DNA from: Copromyces sp. CBS 386.78
Lineage: Eukaryota; Ascomycota; Sordariomycetes; Sordariales; Sordariaceae
Reading direction: 5' to 3'
NCBI GenBank assembly: GCA_030685235.1
Contig: MU839083.1
Location: forward strand, 558,001 to 622,000
Length of the DNA stretch: 64,000 bases
Positions 9,160-20,230 of this stretch are shown here, one piece after another. Each line of letters begins with the position of its first letter. Within the stretch, counting starts at the first letter, position 1. The position numbers were made by a program, and so were the translations under genes. The notes under the pieces are model-generated. The model had not been told where the DNA came from. It was given only the letters and a program-made list of their open reading frames with translations, and did not search any database.

Positions 9160-12100
9160 GAGCTTTAGGTTGCGCGAAATATTGTGAAAAAGGCGCTTGC
9201 CGATTCGGCGAGACTGAATAAGGCACGTGTAGCTCATCCGCTCCGCAATAACTATAGTTTGAAGCCCGGGACTGTTGTGGGTAGAGGTCACGGTCCAGGT
9301 GAGCAAAGGATTGCATCCATCAAACAGGATGTAGAGGTACCGCCGCTTTTGGATATCACGGATGAGATTGCGGCAGCCGCAGCCCTTGTGGCTGAGGCCG
9401 ATTCGGTGGGTGGATGGAAGAATGTTACGAAGCGTGCGGCTACAGCAAGTACCGGGATATATTGGATGTAAGGGTATGTCTTTCTTTCTGATGGAACCGT
9501 ACTACCATCAACTCCATTCAAGGATGCAGAAAACGGATTTACTAATATCCGTCTCAACCTCGCAGTCTCGATCGCAAAGGCATAGTACTTTGGGGAGATG
9601 AACCCACTTACGTGAGTTGTCTATGCACTCTAGATTGACCGTCCGGATTTCTAACGTAGTTCATTCCCTAACCAAGAAGTGCAGGCTATCTTCAGAAATG
9701 TGCTCGATTATAGAGCTGTGGGAGATGGTATTACGGTAGGTTCAACGCGCTGAAAGGGCAGTCTATCGCGTCCTATATACCTCTATATACATCCGCCACC
9801 CCTTACCTTGCCTTGTTGTGTTCTTTTATTGTCCGCTGGTTCGTTTGCATGTAATAATACTTATTGACTTATAATTCCCGTAATTAGGATAATACAAAAG
9901 CTATTAACAGGGCTATGGGAACAAATAGTACCCGATGTGGCAAAGGATGTAATGGGTCGACCACCAAGAATGCCATTGTATATTTCTCCCCTGGTACCTA
10001 CTTTGTATCCTTAACTATACCCCTGCCCTTTGGAATATAGGTTATTGGTGATGCTAACAATAGGCCAACCATTGTCGTTGCTCCGAGCTTTGTTGGTCTG
10101 GGTGTCTTGTCCACGGATGAGTATACTGGGGAAGAAGGGAAAGGTATTGATGGCGGTGACCCTTAGTATGTTGACATCCCTTTTTCTTTCTTACCTCCAG
10201 GTTGCATATGCAGAAGAGCCTACTTTATGCTTCCTTCCTTCTTACTCTTTATAACCACCCCTATTCCGTGTTTCCAATTCGAGCATATGTATATGCGTGA
10301 CTGACTCTAGCTGCACTATTCAGATATTATGTTAACACCGCCAATTTCTACCGTCAAATTCGAAACATAGTGATAGACATCTAAAAGGTCACTTTAGGAA
10401 CCTTGGTTACCTGTCTCCACTACTAAGTCGCGTAAGCCACAAGTCTTTAGAACGTCGAGTTGAGAGCAGTACCTGGCTCGTCCTAGATAGGGTTTTACGC
10501 GGAGAATGGCAGCGGTGGAGGCATTTCCGATGTTACTTTTACTGGAGGTGGAATAGGTTTCAAAGGCGGCGAGCAGTAGTTTACGGCGTAACGCCTCAAG
10601 TTTAATGGATGTACAGTGGGAATTTAAGTTATTTGGGATTGGGGATGGGTATGGAAGTCTATTACTATGAATAATGTGAAGACGGGATTTAAGCTCGTCG
10701 GAGATGGTGGCGTCGGCAATAGTGAGTGTCCCCTTCTTATCCCTTGGCCTTATTATACTAATTTCCGGCATTTTGCTTGTAGTTGGCTTTGTCTCGATTA
10801 TGGATTCGTCATTTACTAATGTCGAGACTGTTGTTATCGTTAATCTTATAATAGCAATTCTGGGAAAGGGAAGTACTGGGATTGCACTTGAAAATATTGC
10901 TTTCTTAGGTGTTTCTGTTGCTGTTGCTGATACGATTGGAGCCACGCTCCTTGCCCCTTCGCCTGTGATTGACCAATGGGTCGTTGGACTTGCCTATGAA
11001 GGATCGACGATTGTTCGTTCTTTTTCTATGGGCGGGAAAGTTGGAAATTATCGAAGGTATTCGATACTTTTGGATCCCTAAGGCAATTACTTTGAACGCC
11101 CTAAGCTTTAGTACGAGGATTAAGTAACTTCTATGTTTATGTATACAAAGGACTTCGGGTGTAAAGGTGATGGTTCTACCGACGATATATTGGCATTCTA
11201 GGCGGCGCTCTACGCAAGTTTGGGCAAGATCCTTTTCGTCGACGCCGGATTATATATTCTTACTTCGACTATTACTATACCTCTTGGAGCCAAGATCGTG
11301 GGTGAAGTATGGTCGTAGTTAGTTGTGTCGGGCTTATATTTCTCCGATGCCAGGTACGTTAAAGCTTCGACCCTCTTTTATCTTTCGTTAATTTGAACGT
11401 TGATCTATATTTGTCGTAATTTTAGTAATCCTAAAGTCTTGATCAAGGTTGGAAATGCTGGAGATATTGGCAATGTGGAAATGTAAGACCTCTTATTTAC
11501 GATACGGAGTGTAATAGCCGGTCTTATTGTCATCTAATGGAACATTTAAGCTGCTATATAGGGTTCCGCCGGGCTTTGGGACTGCCACGTCCGCATTGGA
11601 GGTGCGACTGGGACGAAGTTGATACCCGTAGAGTGTCCTCCTATTATTAGCGGCGTAAATGTAGGCTGCTCGGCCGCTAGTCTGATGATGTACTTTACGT
11701 CCTCGGCGTTAGGTTATTTCAAAAATATGTGGCTTTGGGTAGTTGACCACATGATTGAGTAAGTTGTACTCCAATATTCCCCAGGTAGGAATAAGTGTAC
11801 AGGTCTGGTACCACCTCTTGTTACCAATGGACTAACAATTGCCTGTCTGATTCTCCTAGTGACCCGGATCTTGTTAGCACAAATAATAGCATGGTGTAAA
11901 CATCTATCTATGTTGCCCGTGGCTTTTTGATTGAGAGTATAAAGCCTACCTGGTATGGAAGCTTTCCCATCTTCTTGTTTTATTACATCCAGGAAAACTG
12001 ACTTCTTACTGGACTGTAGGCTTTATAGTACTGCGTCAGAGCACGCAGTGTTCTATTAGTATAATTTCCATTCGGCAGCGAATATATTCGCTGGTATGGT

Positions 12101-13710
12101 GCAGACCGAATCACTGTACTTCCAACCGACTCCTCTACCACCATCACCTTTCGCTGCTGTTGTTGGCCTTTTGCCAGGGGACCCGGATTATATATGTGCG
12201 GCCGGAAATGAGTTAAATGGTTGTGATCAATCTTGGTCCGTGGTCATGACAGGTTCGGAAAACATCTTTGTTGCTGGTGCAGGCATCTACACCGTAAGTG
12301 TCGTGGTTACCTATAACCCAGGGACAGTGGTAAACCATCTTCTCTTTTGCATAATTGCTCCTTGCTTCTACATTTTTCACTAACGACCGTTGAAAACAAC
12401 AGTGGTTCTCGACCTATGCGCAGACCTGCATCGATCTGCAGCTATGTCAAAAAGCACTTATGCTTCTTAAAGACAATTTGGCCAACGTTCGCTTCCAGAA
12501 TCTTGTCACCATCGGCGTAAAGTACATGGCGGTCATGGACGGCAAAGGCATTCCAGCTATTGACAACCTCAACGTTGATACGCACCCCAGTTGGTCCCAA
12601 GTTAGCATTCTCGACGTTGGTAGTAACGGCACCACTAGATTTGATGAAGCTCTTTGGATCGACCCCGCGATCTGGGATATGGATGAGCCAAAATTCACTT
12701 GCTCTCCTCCGTGCAATGTCAAGTTGCCACCATGGAAAGGTGCAACCAGCACTGTCCACTATCCGCTGATTACCGTCAGCCAAGGAACCTGGACGAGCAC
12801 TATTACCCAGGCGCCCTTGACCATTACGGAATGGGTGCTTGAGCCGGTAATAATAATTCGGGATGCCGGTGCCGTCAACAATAATAATAACAATAAGCGT
12901 GATGCTGGCGTGGAGATATGGCCCGTTCCGGCAACAACACCTTTCTGGCCTGCTGTTCTTTACAGGGGTGACGACGGGGAGATATCCACAACATCTGCCA
13001 CTGGTACCTTTCCCAAGCCTGCGGCAACGCCACTTTCCGGAAGCTGGCCCAAAAAAGCTGTCCGAGCAGTTTGGGGTTGGCCCGAATACCCAACGGTGGA
13101 TGAATGTGATTTCCTAGACTTCAACTGTGTCCCCAAGCCATGGTTCGGGGATACTGTAGGAGATCCAGGCGGCGATGACTTCTACAACGAGAATGCCGCG
13201 GAACTGCGAACCCTCTGTCCCGAACAAAAGTCCACATCTTCCACTCCTCCCAAGCCAACAACCACCAAGATCAGTCCGACGGTAGCCGTGCCTATTCCCG
13301 CCCCTGTCTACCAGACAGGCGACCCGCGGTTGAACTCGAAAAAATGCCTCAAGGGTGAACAGACTGAGGGGGCTCGGATGCGCAACGCCACGTCCAGATT
13401 CTGCGACGACATTGCCCGCATGGACCTTATAGCGGGATTCAACTTCGAGAAAGAGTATCCTTTTGAGTATAACGGTGGCATTGGCTACGTTGCTATCGCC
13501 GTGTCGCTGAGGATAAAAGACAAGTGCAAGTTCAACTACTCCAAAAGCTTATGCCAAAGGTACTTGGCAGTGCCAACGGATAGTTGTGACTGTAATGGAG
13601 TCAATGGGAAGCAAGGAGGTTTAGTGGAGAATAATTGTTATAAGTGGAGGGTTGACCCTAACCGTCGGTTCTGTGGGCTAAATGACAAGAGTGTTGTATG
13701 CCAAGGGTAA
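9160..13710 (+). pseudogene. GH55 exo-beta-1,3-glucanase-like gene, 5' part RIP-inactivated, 3' part clean
   Basis: The double beta-helix GH55 layout is readable in order: propeptide-like segment (LNKARVAHPLRNNYSLKPG, LLDITDEIAAAAALVAEA) at 9,184-9,470; first helix start IFRNVLDYRAVGDGIT (9,690-9,735); intron; KAINRAMGTNSTRCGKGC and AIVYFSPGTYFV; VIGDANNRPTIVVAPSF; YYVNTANFYRQIRNIVIDI; AENGSGGGISDVTFTGGG; then the second helix with KDFGCKGDGSTDD (11,145), IPLGAKIVGE, SNPKVLIKVGNAGD, GLWDCHVRIGGATG (11,575), CSAASLMMYFTSSALGYF, YVARGFLIES and ASEHAVFY (12,027-12,056). The last exons (12,080-12,291, then 12,402-13,710) are open and GC-rich. They end in a Cys-rich C-terminal module (CKFNYSKSLCQRYL, DSCDCNGVNGKQGG) also seen in class V chitinases. 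Stops such as TAG 10,164, TAA 11,079, TAA 11,484 and TAG 12,057 replace expected Trp or Gln. Introns keep clean GT..AG ends. The family acts outside the cell on beta-1,3-glucan. Confidence 0.85.
12292..12401 (+). other. last intron of the GH55-like gene
   Basis: The donor GTAAGT follows AGAGIYT and the acceptor is ACAACAG. Joining gives GIYT-WFSTYAQTC, the expected GH55 sequence before its conserved C-terminal Cys pair. A CACTAAC branch-like word lies about 20 bases before the acceptor. Confidence 0.7.
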
Positions 13711-14735
13711 AACTAAATGTATTAGCACATCCCTCCAAATCTACATAGCAACAGATCTTGTACTCCATAGACATTTAACATCAGCCTTTCGTCGTCTGGT
13801 ATAATAAAACGCCATTTTCTCACGTTATTCATCCCGGGCAAGTTGGACAAGTGTTGCGTGTTGAAGTGGAAGGATGGAATGAAGACGAAAAATGGGGTCG
13901 TCGTCACAAATAACAGTGCCAAAAGTAGTTGTGCTGGCTGAGTGAGTGGTTTGAGGCCTAGGTGTTGAAGGACGACGAATCGCCGAGGAAGTTGCGCTCA
14001 ATAATTGTAGAAAGCGCAGTGTTCCCAAGCAGGCAAATCCACCGAGGCGGTAACTTGGTAGAGGTATCGATCGCTCATTCGCGTGGAATACTAGAAGATA
14101 CATGAATCCATTTCGGTTGCGAACCAACAGAACCAACAGACTGGACACCCATGCGGTTTGCAACCTCAAGTAGGCAGGAGCTTGGCGCTAGCACATCAAA
14201 GCTTGTTCTGATGTCGGTGGCCTGTCGGAAGTCGGAGCCCGGGGCCGGAACTGACTTAACCCACGGCATAACAGGCATCATAGCTTCTCGACGACAAATC
14301 CCCAGCGGACTCTCACAATTCCCATGTCCATACCCGGCAACTTCTTGTTGAGGGTTTGGAGACATGTGATGTTGGCATGTTCCAGTCGAAGGCCACCATG
14401 TAACACATCTTGGCGGTCGACGATAGGAGGAAGCAGAGAAAAAAGCATGGGGATGGAAACACAAAAGAAGAAAAGTGGTTCGTCCCAATCATACCAAATC
14501 ATCAACACATCCATATTCATAATCATAACATATGTACCTTATCAACCAGTACCGCAGTGCACATCTTCAGCCATGCGCACCAACCCCTCTCCTTCCCATC
14601 CCTTCTCCCACGAAGCCCCAACCCGCAGAACTCAAACCCGCATGCCATAACCAAAAACCACAACAAAAATCATCGCTAACATCATACCAACACTTCCAGC
14701 CCTCATTCCCTATCTGAAGAACCAAGCTGGTCATA
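13711..14735. other. intergenic region, no gene recognised
   Basis: Normal composition. Overlapping short frames on both strands (for example 14,075-14,488 - and 14,324-14,650 +) have no domain, signal peptide or intron support. It separates the convergent GH55 and VPS41 remnants. CTCAAGTAGGCAGGAG at 14,165 is an inverted exact match to the word at 2,341. Confidence 0.45.
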
Positions 14736-15656
14736 TCACCTCCCACCCTCCTCCTTCTCTTTAGCAGCCTTACAAACTACACAACCCCCTACAATCCGAT
14801 CCCTCAACAGCCTGGCATACGTCACTTTTACCCCGACCAAATGCGCGCTCTGTTCTTCGGCTCCGATGCCTCTAAGCAAGATATCCGCGTCTACTGACTT
14901 CCCGGGATTTAGAGCCTCAAGGAAATGCGGCAAGTAGAACACATATCCGTATACGAACCCTACCAGGGTATCTATCTCGTATATTGTGAACGGTGAAAGA
15001 CATTGTGCGTAGTGTCTGGGTTGGTACTTCTTCGCGGTAGGTTTTAGCTTCCCGAATTTGGGTATTAATAGGGTAGGCAGTGGCTATTACTATTACTACT
15101 ATTGTCCTACCCCAATAACGGGAGACGCGATACTAGAAGAAGGTTGTTTTTCGGATACCGGTTATTACGTAGGGATATCGGTTGGTTAGACGTCGATGTA
15201 ATTATTACTTGCTTTAACGCTGATTTCGAATTTGATACCCTTACGTTATCTGTTGCGGAGAGTGTTTATAATTACTACTACTTCGGACTATAAGATACGG
15301 CTAACGCTTTCGGAGATAGAGTATTAGATTTCGTATTCCTTTATAATATATTTAATGCCTTTTCGTAGATTAGGGATTTAGAAGCCCTCTAATATCCGTT
15401 GGACGAATGTAATAGGGTTAATAGTTATCTTAACTTCTTCGAATAGGACGCGGATGAATTTAGGTTTATCTATAGAATATTCGAGGAGGTCCTCCTAGAA
15501 ATCGGAGTCGTCTTATTCTTTAGCGAAAGCGATAGCGCGGGAGACGTTGCCGAAACGCTCGATAATAAGGTATAGGGCGCGTTTTATCTGGCCGGTCTTG
15601 GAGTAAAGGTATACGAGCTCGGGGATGTAGTTGCGGGATACGCATTCTTGAGCGGC
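14736..15656 (-). pseudogene. VPS41: VPS41 last exon, truncated and RIP-damaged
   Basis: Read leftward from 15,656, just after an intron acceptor (CTGTCCAG). One frame gives ECVSRNYIPELVYLYSKTGQ, KRALYLIIERFGNVSRAIAF, YSIDKPKFIRVLFEEVKITI and NPITFVQRILEGF, the clathrin-heavy-chain-repeat end of VPS41. VPS41 is a subunit of the HOPS tethering complex at the vacuole. The frame runs on through a former poly-Gln tract to a RING-like end (YAQCL, TLVGFVYGYVFYLPHF, GGCVVCKAAKEKEE) and a stop at 14,736. Expected zinc-binding Cys and His are now Tyr (YAQC, VYGYVFY). Many in-frame TAG/TAA stops stand where Gln or Trp is expected, six of them in a row at 15,084-15,101. Everything upstream of this exon is missing: AT-rich repeat DNA starts about 45 bases into the intron. 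An intact functional copy must exist elsewhere if the organism is viable (inference). Confidence 0.85.
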
Positions 15657-15700
15657 CTGGACAGGAAGAGGTTAGCAAACAAAGTGCAAAAGACACAGGC

Positions 15701-17225
15701 TATTATAATTATACTTGGGAGGATAAAGCGAATATAAATCCAGATTTATTGGCTATATATAAAGAGAACCAAGGTTTAGGTAGAGCCTAAATAATATTAA
15801 CTATCGGTCATTACTATTATACAATCGCACCTCATTTCCCGCCGTTTTAATATAGTCTTATAACGCTCTTTTAAATATATTCTTACAATATTCTAAATAA
15901 AATTCTAAAGTATCTACTTTTTTGTTATTATAAAGCAAAAAGTCTACGAATATAGCACGGCCGAAGGCCAGCGGTTAATACTTATTATTATCTTTACAAG
16001 TGCCAATCTCCAAGGACAATAGTTTCCCGACGAAATAGACGACGAACTCAAGGCTTAGTAATAGGAGAATCCCTAAATTACCTATCATACCTATATTATA
16101 GTATTATAGCTTAGACTAGTCGTGACAGCCCAGAATAGCTAGGCTGCCATAGAGGCACGGCCTCCATAAGAGGCTCTAGTACCCTACCCAGTCGCCATCG
16201 CACTAGCCACCCTGTAGCTCGTGCCCTGGCTCGCTGCACAGCATATCTACTGCGTGCAGACGGCGGGCTGGAAGCCTCGCCTTTCCTCTTAGAACATCAT
16301 CTTCTCTTTTATACACACAATATGGCCTCATTTCTATAACTCTCCATATTAGTACTTTTTCTACTTATCCCATATCACTTGGAAATAAGATAGCTCCCTT
16401 TATTAATCGTGATTTTAGGACATATTACACTACGGCAACCAAATAGAATCATATTGTAAGTTCCTATTCGCCGGAGAATTAGTCTACATACTATACAACG
16501 AATTACGGCCTATATTATACTTCATTTCCTACTAATAATTCTCGTAAATACCTATCTCCTTCTCTAAATATTCAAATAGAACGAAGCGTTCAATATAATC
16601 CTTAAAAAAGGCTTTAATTATAGGCTCTTCAAATTTATTAAACTATTCCTAAATATAATGGAATATATATTCTAAAAATTCAAAGGGCGAAAATTCGGCC
16701 TAAATTACGACTGTATTCCTACGTAGCCTACTTAATAATAATAATAAAAAAAATGATATCCTAAATCTTAATTTTTAATTAGAAAAAACGGGGTATTTAT
16801 TACCGACCTAATAAGCTTATATTAATAAAGTTTATTTAGGTATTAATTTATTTTCGATTATAATATTAACCTATAATCGTTTCGCCTCCTTTATAAATTA
16901 TTAATTAGTTAAAACAACTTCTAATTAAATTTTAATATCTATTTTCTTACGTATAGTTTTTACTACTAATCGAGGCAAAAATAGGGCTATAGTAAGTCCG
17001 ATACTAATTTATATAGAACGGACCAAATTCTTATCGGCCTTATTTAATAATTATTAATTATTACTATACAATAACTCTCGTTATATAAAATTAATAGGAA
17101 TTATTAAGGATAATACCCGCTTCGCCGCTATATTCGTATTATATTTACTTTCGGTAACTTTTTTAATAATAATAAGAATATTATTATATAATTCTATAAA
17201 TTAATTATATTTACAATAATATTTA
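15701..17225. repeat. AT-rich repeat block starting inside the VPS41 intron
   Basis: From about 15,701 the words CTATTATAATTATACTT and GGAGGATAAAGCGAATATAAA match 51,263-51,300 closely, so a dispersed repeat begins exactly at the VPS41 break. The rest is TA-rich and without frames, except for a GC-normal patch at 16,085-16,330. Confidence 0.6.
16085..16330. repeat. GC-normal patch, possible LTR piece
   Basis: About 245 bases of ordinary composition (GTGACAGCCCAGAATAGCTA.. through CTCTTTTATACACACA) lie inside AT-rich DNA. No coding frame is seen. Size and context suit a fragment of a retrotransposon LTR that has seen little RIP, but no target duplication or matching partner is visible in the window. 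Confidence 0.35.
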
Positions 17226-17545
17226 TAATACTTATCGTATAAAATTTATTATATAAATTTATATATTCGGGATCCGAATTCCATTATTTATATTATAGCG
17301 GACTTAATTAAAAATAAAAATTAATAAAAAAAATAATAATATAACTATAATTAATACTACTTATTTTAAATATAACGTTTAGCCTTATAAAATTACCCTA
17401 TATACTATCCTCGGGTTAAATAAGTATTAGAAATTTAATAAAGTCTTCGTTAAATAAATTTTACAATTCGCTAAATTATCGCCTTTAAAATACTCTTTCT
17501 TTAAATTCTCCTTTACTTTAAATAAAAAATAGAAATTTATTACCT
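17226..17545 (+). repeat. diverged repeat copy A (inverted partner at 28,930-29,236)
   Basis: This 300-base stretch aligns along its length with the reverse complement of 28,930-29,236. Shared blocks include TATACTATCCTCGGGTTAAA, TTTTACAATTCGCTAAATTA and ATACTCTTTCTTTAAATTCT. Differences are mostly transitions, with this copy the more AT-rich. Both copies keep a common partial frame (LYTILGLN, LQFAKLSPLKYSFFKFSF), so the repeat probably held part of a transposon protein. The family is not recognised. Confidence 0.7.
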
Positions 17546-18061
17546 ACCTTATTCAATAATATTAAACTTTTATACCGAATAATAATAATATAGAAAATTT
17601 TAATACCTTTATTCGAAAACTTCTTTAAAACTCTTAACATAAACCTATTACCAAACCCAAAGGGTAAAAAACAAAAAAACCTATTATATCCTTCTACTAT
17701 CCTTATAATTTTCCGAACCTCAAATATTTCCGCTATAAATACTTTCCGTACTATAAGAATATTTTCAATATTACAACTTACTAATACAATTAATATACAA
17801 CTTCTATTTATTTAATATCGATTTTAATTTTCTTTTATAATTTTAAAAAGCCGAAAATTAATTAATATACCTAAAATAATATACAAAATAATAAAATTTT
17901 ATACTTTTGGTTATAAATTATTATAATATTTAATAATTAACAATTCGTCCGTAAGCTTTTTTAAAGCGAACGAGCTTTTTAATATATTATCTATACTATT
18001 CTAAACGTATATAATTAATATAAATCGTAAGATCGTATTATAATGTATTATTAAACTTATA

Positions 18062-18550
18062 AATCAACAACTTAATTTAATATCAGTATCGGCATTAACA
18101 TTATTATCGCTATTCTAATTACTATTCTCATTATTACCATACTTTTAGTAATTGTATTACGCTTAGTACTGCTGCTCGTCGTACTCCTAATTATCCTATT
18201 ATTCTTATTGCTAATCGTGCCGCTAAGCATACCCCTCACCATCCTCCTCATCCTACTACTTATTCTACTCTTCGTTATCTTAATAATACCTCGGTTTAAT
18301 ATTCTTATTACGGGCAACATTACTAATATTTCGGGACTAATAAATATTTTACCTTTTTCTATATAGTAAAACAATAGCATTTACTTTTCTTTTTTTCGTC
18401 GGAGGCTCATTAGGAAACTCCTTAAAATTACTATATAATAAACTATATAATAAAGCGGTAGTATTTACTTTCCATTTTTTTATCGGAAGTTTATTAAGAA
18501 ACTTCTCGAAATTATTATAAAATAAACTATATAACCCATTTTGCAAATAA
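18062..18550 (-). pseudogene. unidentified transposon-type protein with duplicated basic segment and Gln/Asp/Glu-rich tail
   Basis: Read leftward from 18,546, a single frame contains a 28-residue unit twice (first with NFEKFLNKLPIKKWKVNTTA, then NFKEFPNEPPTKKRKVNAIV). This comes from an 84-bp tandem duplication at 18,375-18,542. The second copy holds PPTKKRKV, which looks like a basic nuclear localisation signal. The frame then runs into an acidic and amide-rich region (DEEDGEGYA, EYDEQQY, YGNENSN). Its only breaks are TAA and TAG codons that would be Gln codons before C-to-T change. The tail ends about 18,062. No enzyme domain is visible, and the upstream frame is too degraded to follow. A DNA-binding transposon protein is a guess. 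Confidence 0.45.
18375..18542. repeat. 84-bp tandem duplication
   Basis: Two units, 18,375-18,458 and 18,459-18,542, each begin TAG(C/T)ATTTACTTT and end with a stretch containing AAACTATATAA. Differences are mostly transitions. In the minus-strand frame the unit is 28 codons, so the duplication kept the frame. Confidence 0.75.
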
Positions 18551-18559
18551 ATAACCTAC

Positions 18560-19789
18560 TTAAATAAAATTACTTATTTACTAAATAAAATATAATTAAT
18601 TATAATAGTAAAAAACGGGGTTTTATTAAAAATTATATAATATTATTATAATTGTATTATAATTAAATCGCCGAAGCTAATACAAATAATATCGAATTTA
18701 ATTCCTTCTTAGCGTAGCCTTTCCGGGTTTACTATAATATTTAAATACTGTACGGACTAATCGTATTTATAGAGTAGAAATTTAATTGTAAATATCCTTT
18801 CGAATTTAATAGTATTATCCGAATTAATTATTATTTAAAGTTTCTACTTAAAAATATTAAAATTATAAAAATACAATTAAATATCCTTATAGTAGAAAAT
18901 AGTCCTTAAACTATATTCGCCTATATATATATATAAAACATTAATTCTAAGGAGGTCGCCGAATATCGAAAATACGCCGAATAGGAAAAACGAAGTAAGT
19001 AGTATTCTAAAAATATTAATAAGCCCGATGTAATAAAGTATAGTATTATAAAGAGGAGATTCAACTATATCTTAAAAGAATTATTTAACTTTATTATCTA
19101 TAAGTAAATTAAAATCGAAATCAAAATTAATAAAAATTATTATTTTCGAATAAAAAAAGTATAGCCGTAAAAACCTATTATCGTCCTAATTATATTAAAT
19201 TGCAAATTAATTATAATCCGGTAATAATAGAATTCATTTAATAAAATCTTTCTAATCAATACCCAAATCTATAATAAGCATATAAATTTTCCTATAGAAA
19301 TAGGGATCTATTTCAAATTTATATAAGTTAATAATAAAATTGAGCCCGAAATTATCTTTCGTAAACAATTAAATAGTATTAAGTCCAATATTATTAAATT
19401 GTGGGATAGGAAGAAGACCGGCAGTACTAATTAAATATAATATTAATTGTAGGGATAGTAAAGATATTAAAGATATTAAAAATATAGTTATTAATTCGTT
19501 AAATTTATTATTAATATAATTTAAGACTTTAAGAACTTATTAGATAGCGCTAGAAATAACATTAGTTTAAATAGAGGAAGAAGAGAGAATAGATTCTTAC
19601 GAATTAGTTTTAATAAAATTATAAAAGTATTAGATTTAGAGTTTAATTATTTTAATTTCCCTTTTAAACGCTTCTATTTTGAAACGGCTTAAATTAAAAA
19701 CGGAAGAAAGGACAATAATTATATATAATAGGAAAATACGGAAATAGTATTAACGTAAAAAGAATAAGTAAAGAATTTAACGTTAAGGC
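18560..19789. repeat. AT-rich repeat block
   Basis: TA-rich DNA with scattered Lys/Glu-rich frame pieces near 18,950-19,760. No domain could be read on either strand. Position suggests the internal part of the element whose LTR-like end follows. Confidence 0.5.
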
Positions 19790-20230
19790 TTAATAAACCT
19801 ATAATTGTCGCTCCTACCAATAATATCAAACGCCGCCGCTAAATAAGTAGATCCGACCGTCCTATTCAGCTACCAGGATATAGGGCAGCTCTTATTAATT
19901 AGCTCAGAACTATATACGGGAAAGCTTGTTAAGGCTGCGAAATAAGGAGATACCTAATCTACTAGTCCGAATCTAACGTCCGGAATATATAATAATATAA
20001 TCCGTACACCCATTAGTTTATCCGTATATAAGCCCCACTCTTCTCTCTAAATCTAGGCATTTAGCCGCCCCAACCACTCTTTCATTTATGACCCGCTCTT
20101 TAAGTCACATGTATTATGGAGCCTTCGAACACTCCGTACAAGGCTCCCTTGTATTCTTGTTTTTCTTAGATTGGCTCGCAATTCACTGTCGGCGTAGCCG
20201 CCAATATTTATAGGTAAAGGAAAGGAGGCA
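19790..20230 (+). repeat. LTR-like patch with promoter-type sequence
   Basis: A stretch of more normal composition includes a TATA-like site (CGTATATAAGCCCCACTC, about 20,022), then CT-rich sequence and the block AGGCTCCCTTGTATTCTTGT, typical of the transcription start and polyadenylation region of fungal LTR elements. No partner LTR, primer-binding site or target duplication was identified, so the boundaries are approximate. Confidence 0.4.

Noticed and set aside
10704..11081. A 125-residue frame with hydrophobic start, as a separate membrane protein
   Set aside because: Its first part is the GH55 intron read through; its second part is in frame with the GH55 remnant (VSIMDSSFTNVET onward).
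12096..12383. A stand-alone 95-residue gene
   Set aside because: It is a late GH55 exon (IFAGMVQTESLYFQPTPLPP) running into its last intron.
14075..14679. Several overlapping frames between GH55 and VPS41
   Set aside because: Frames on both strands overlap, lack introns, domains or signal peptides, and have arbitrary amino acid make-up.
16085..16330. A tRNA or small structured RNA
   Set aside because: No A/B box pair or cloverleaf; LTR fragment is the simpler reading.
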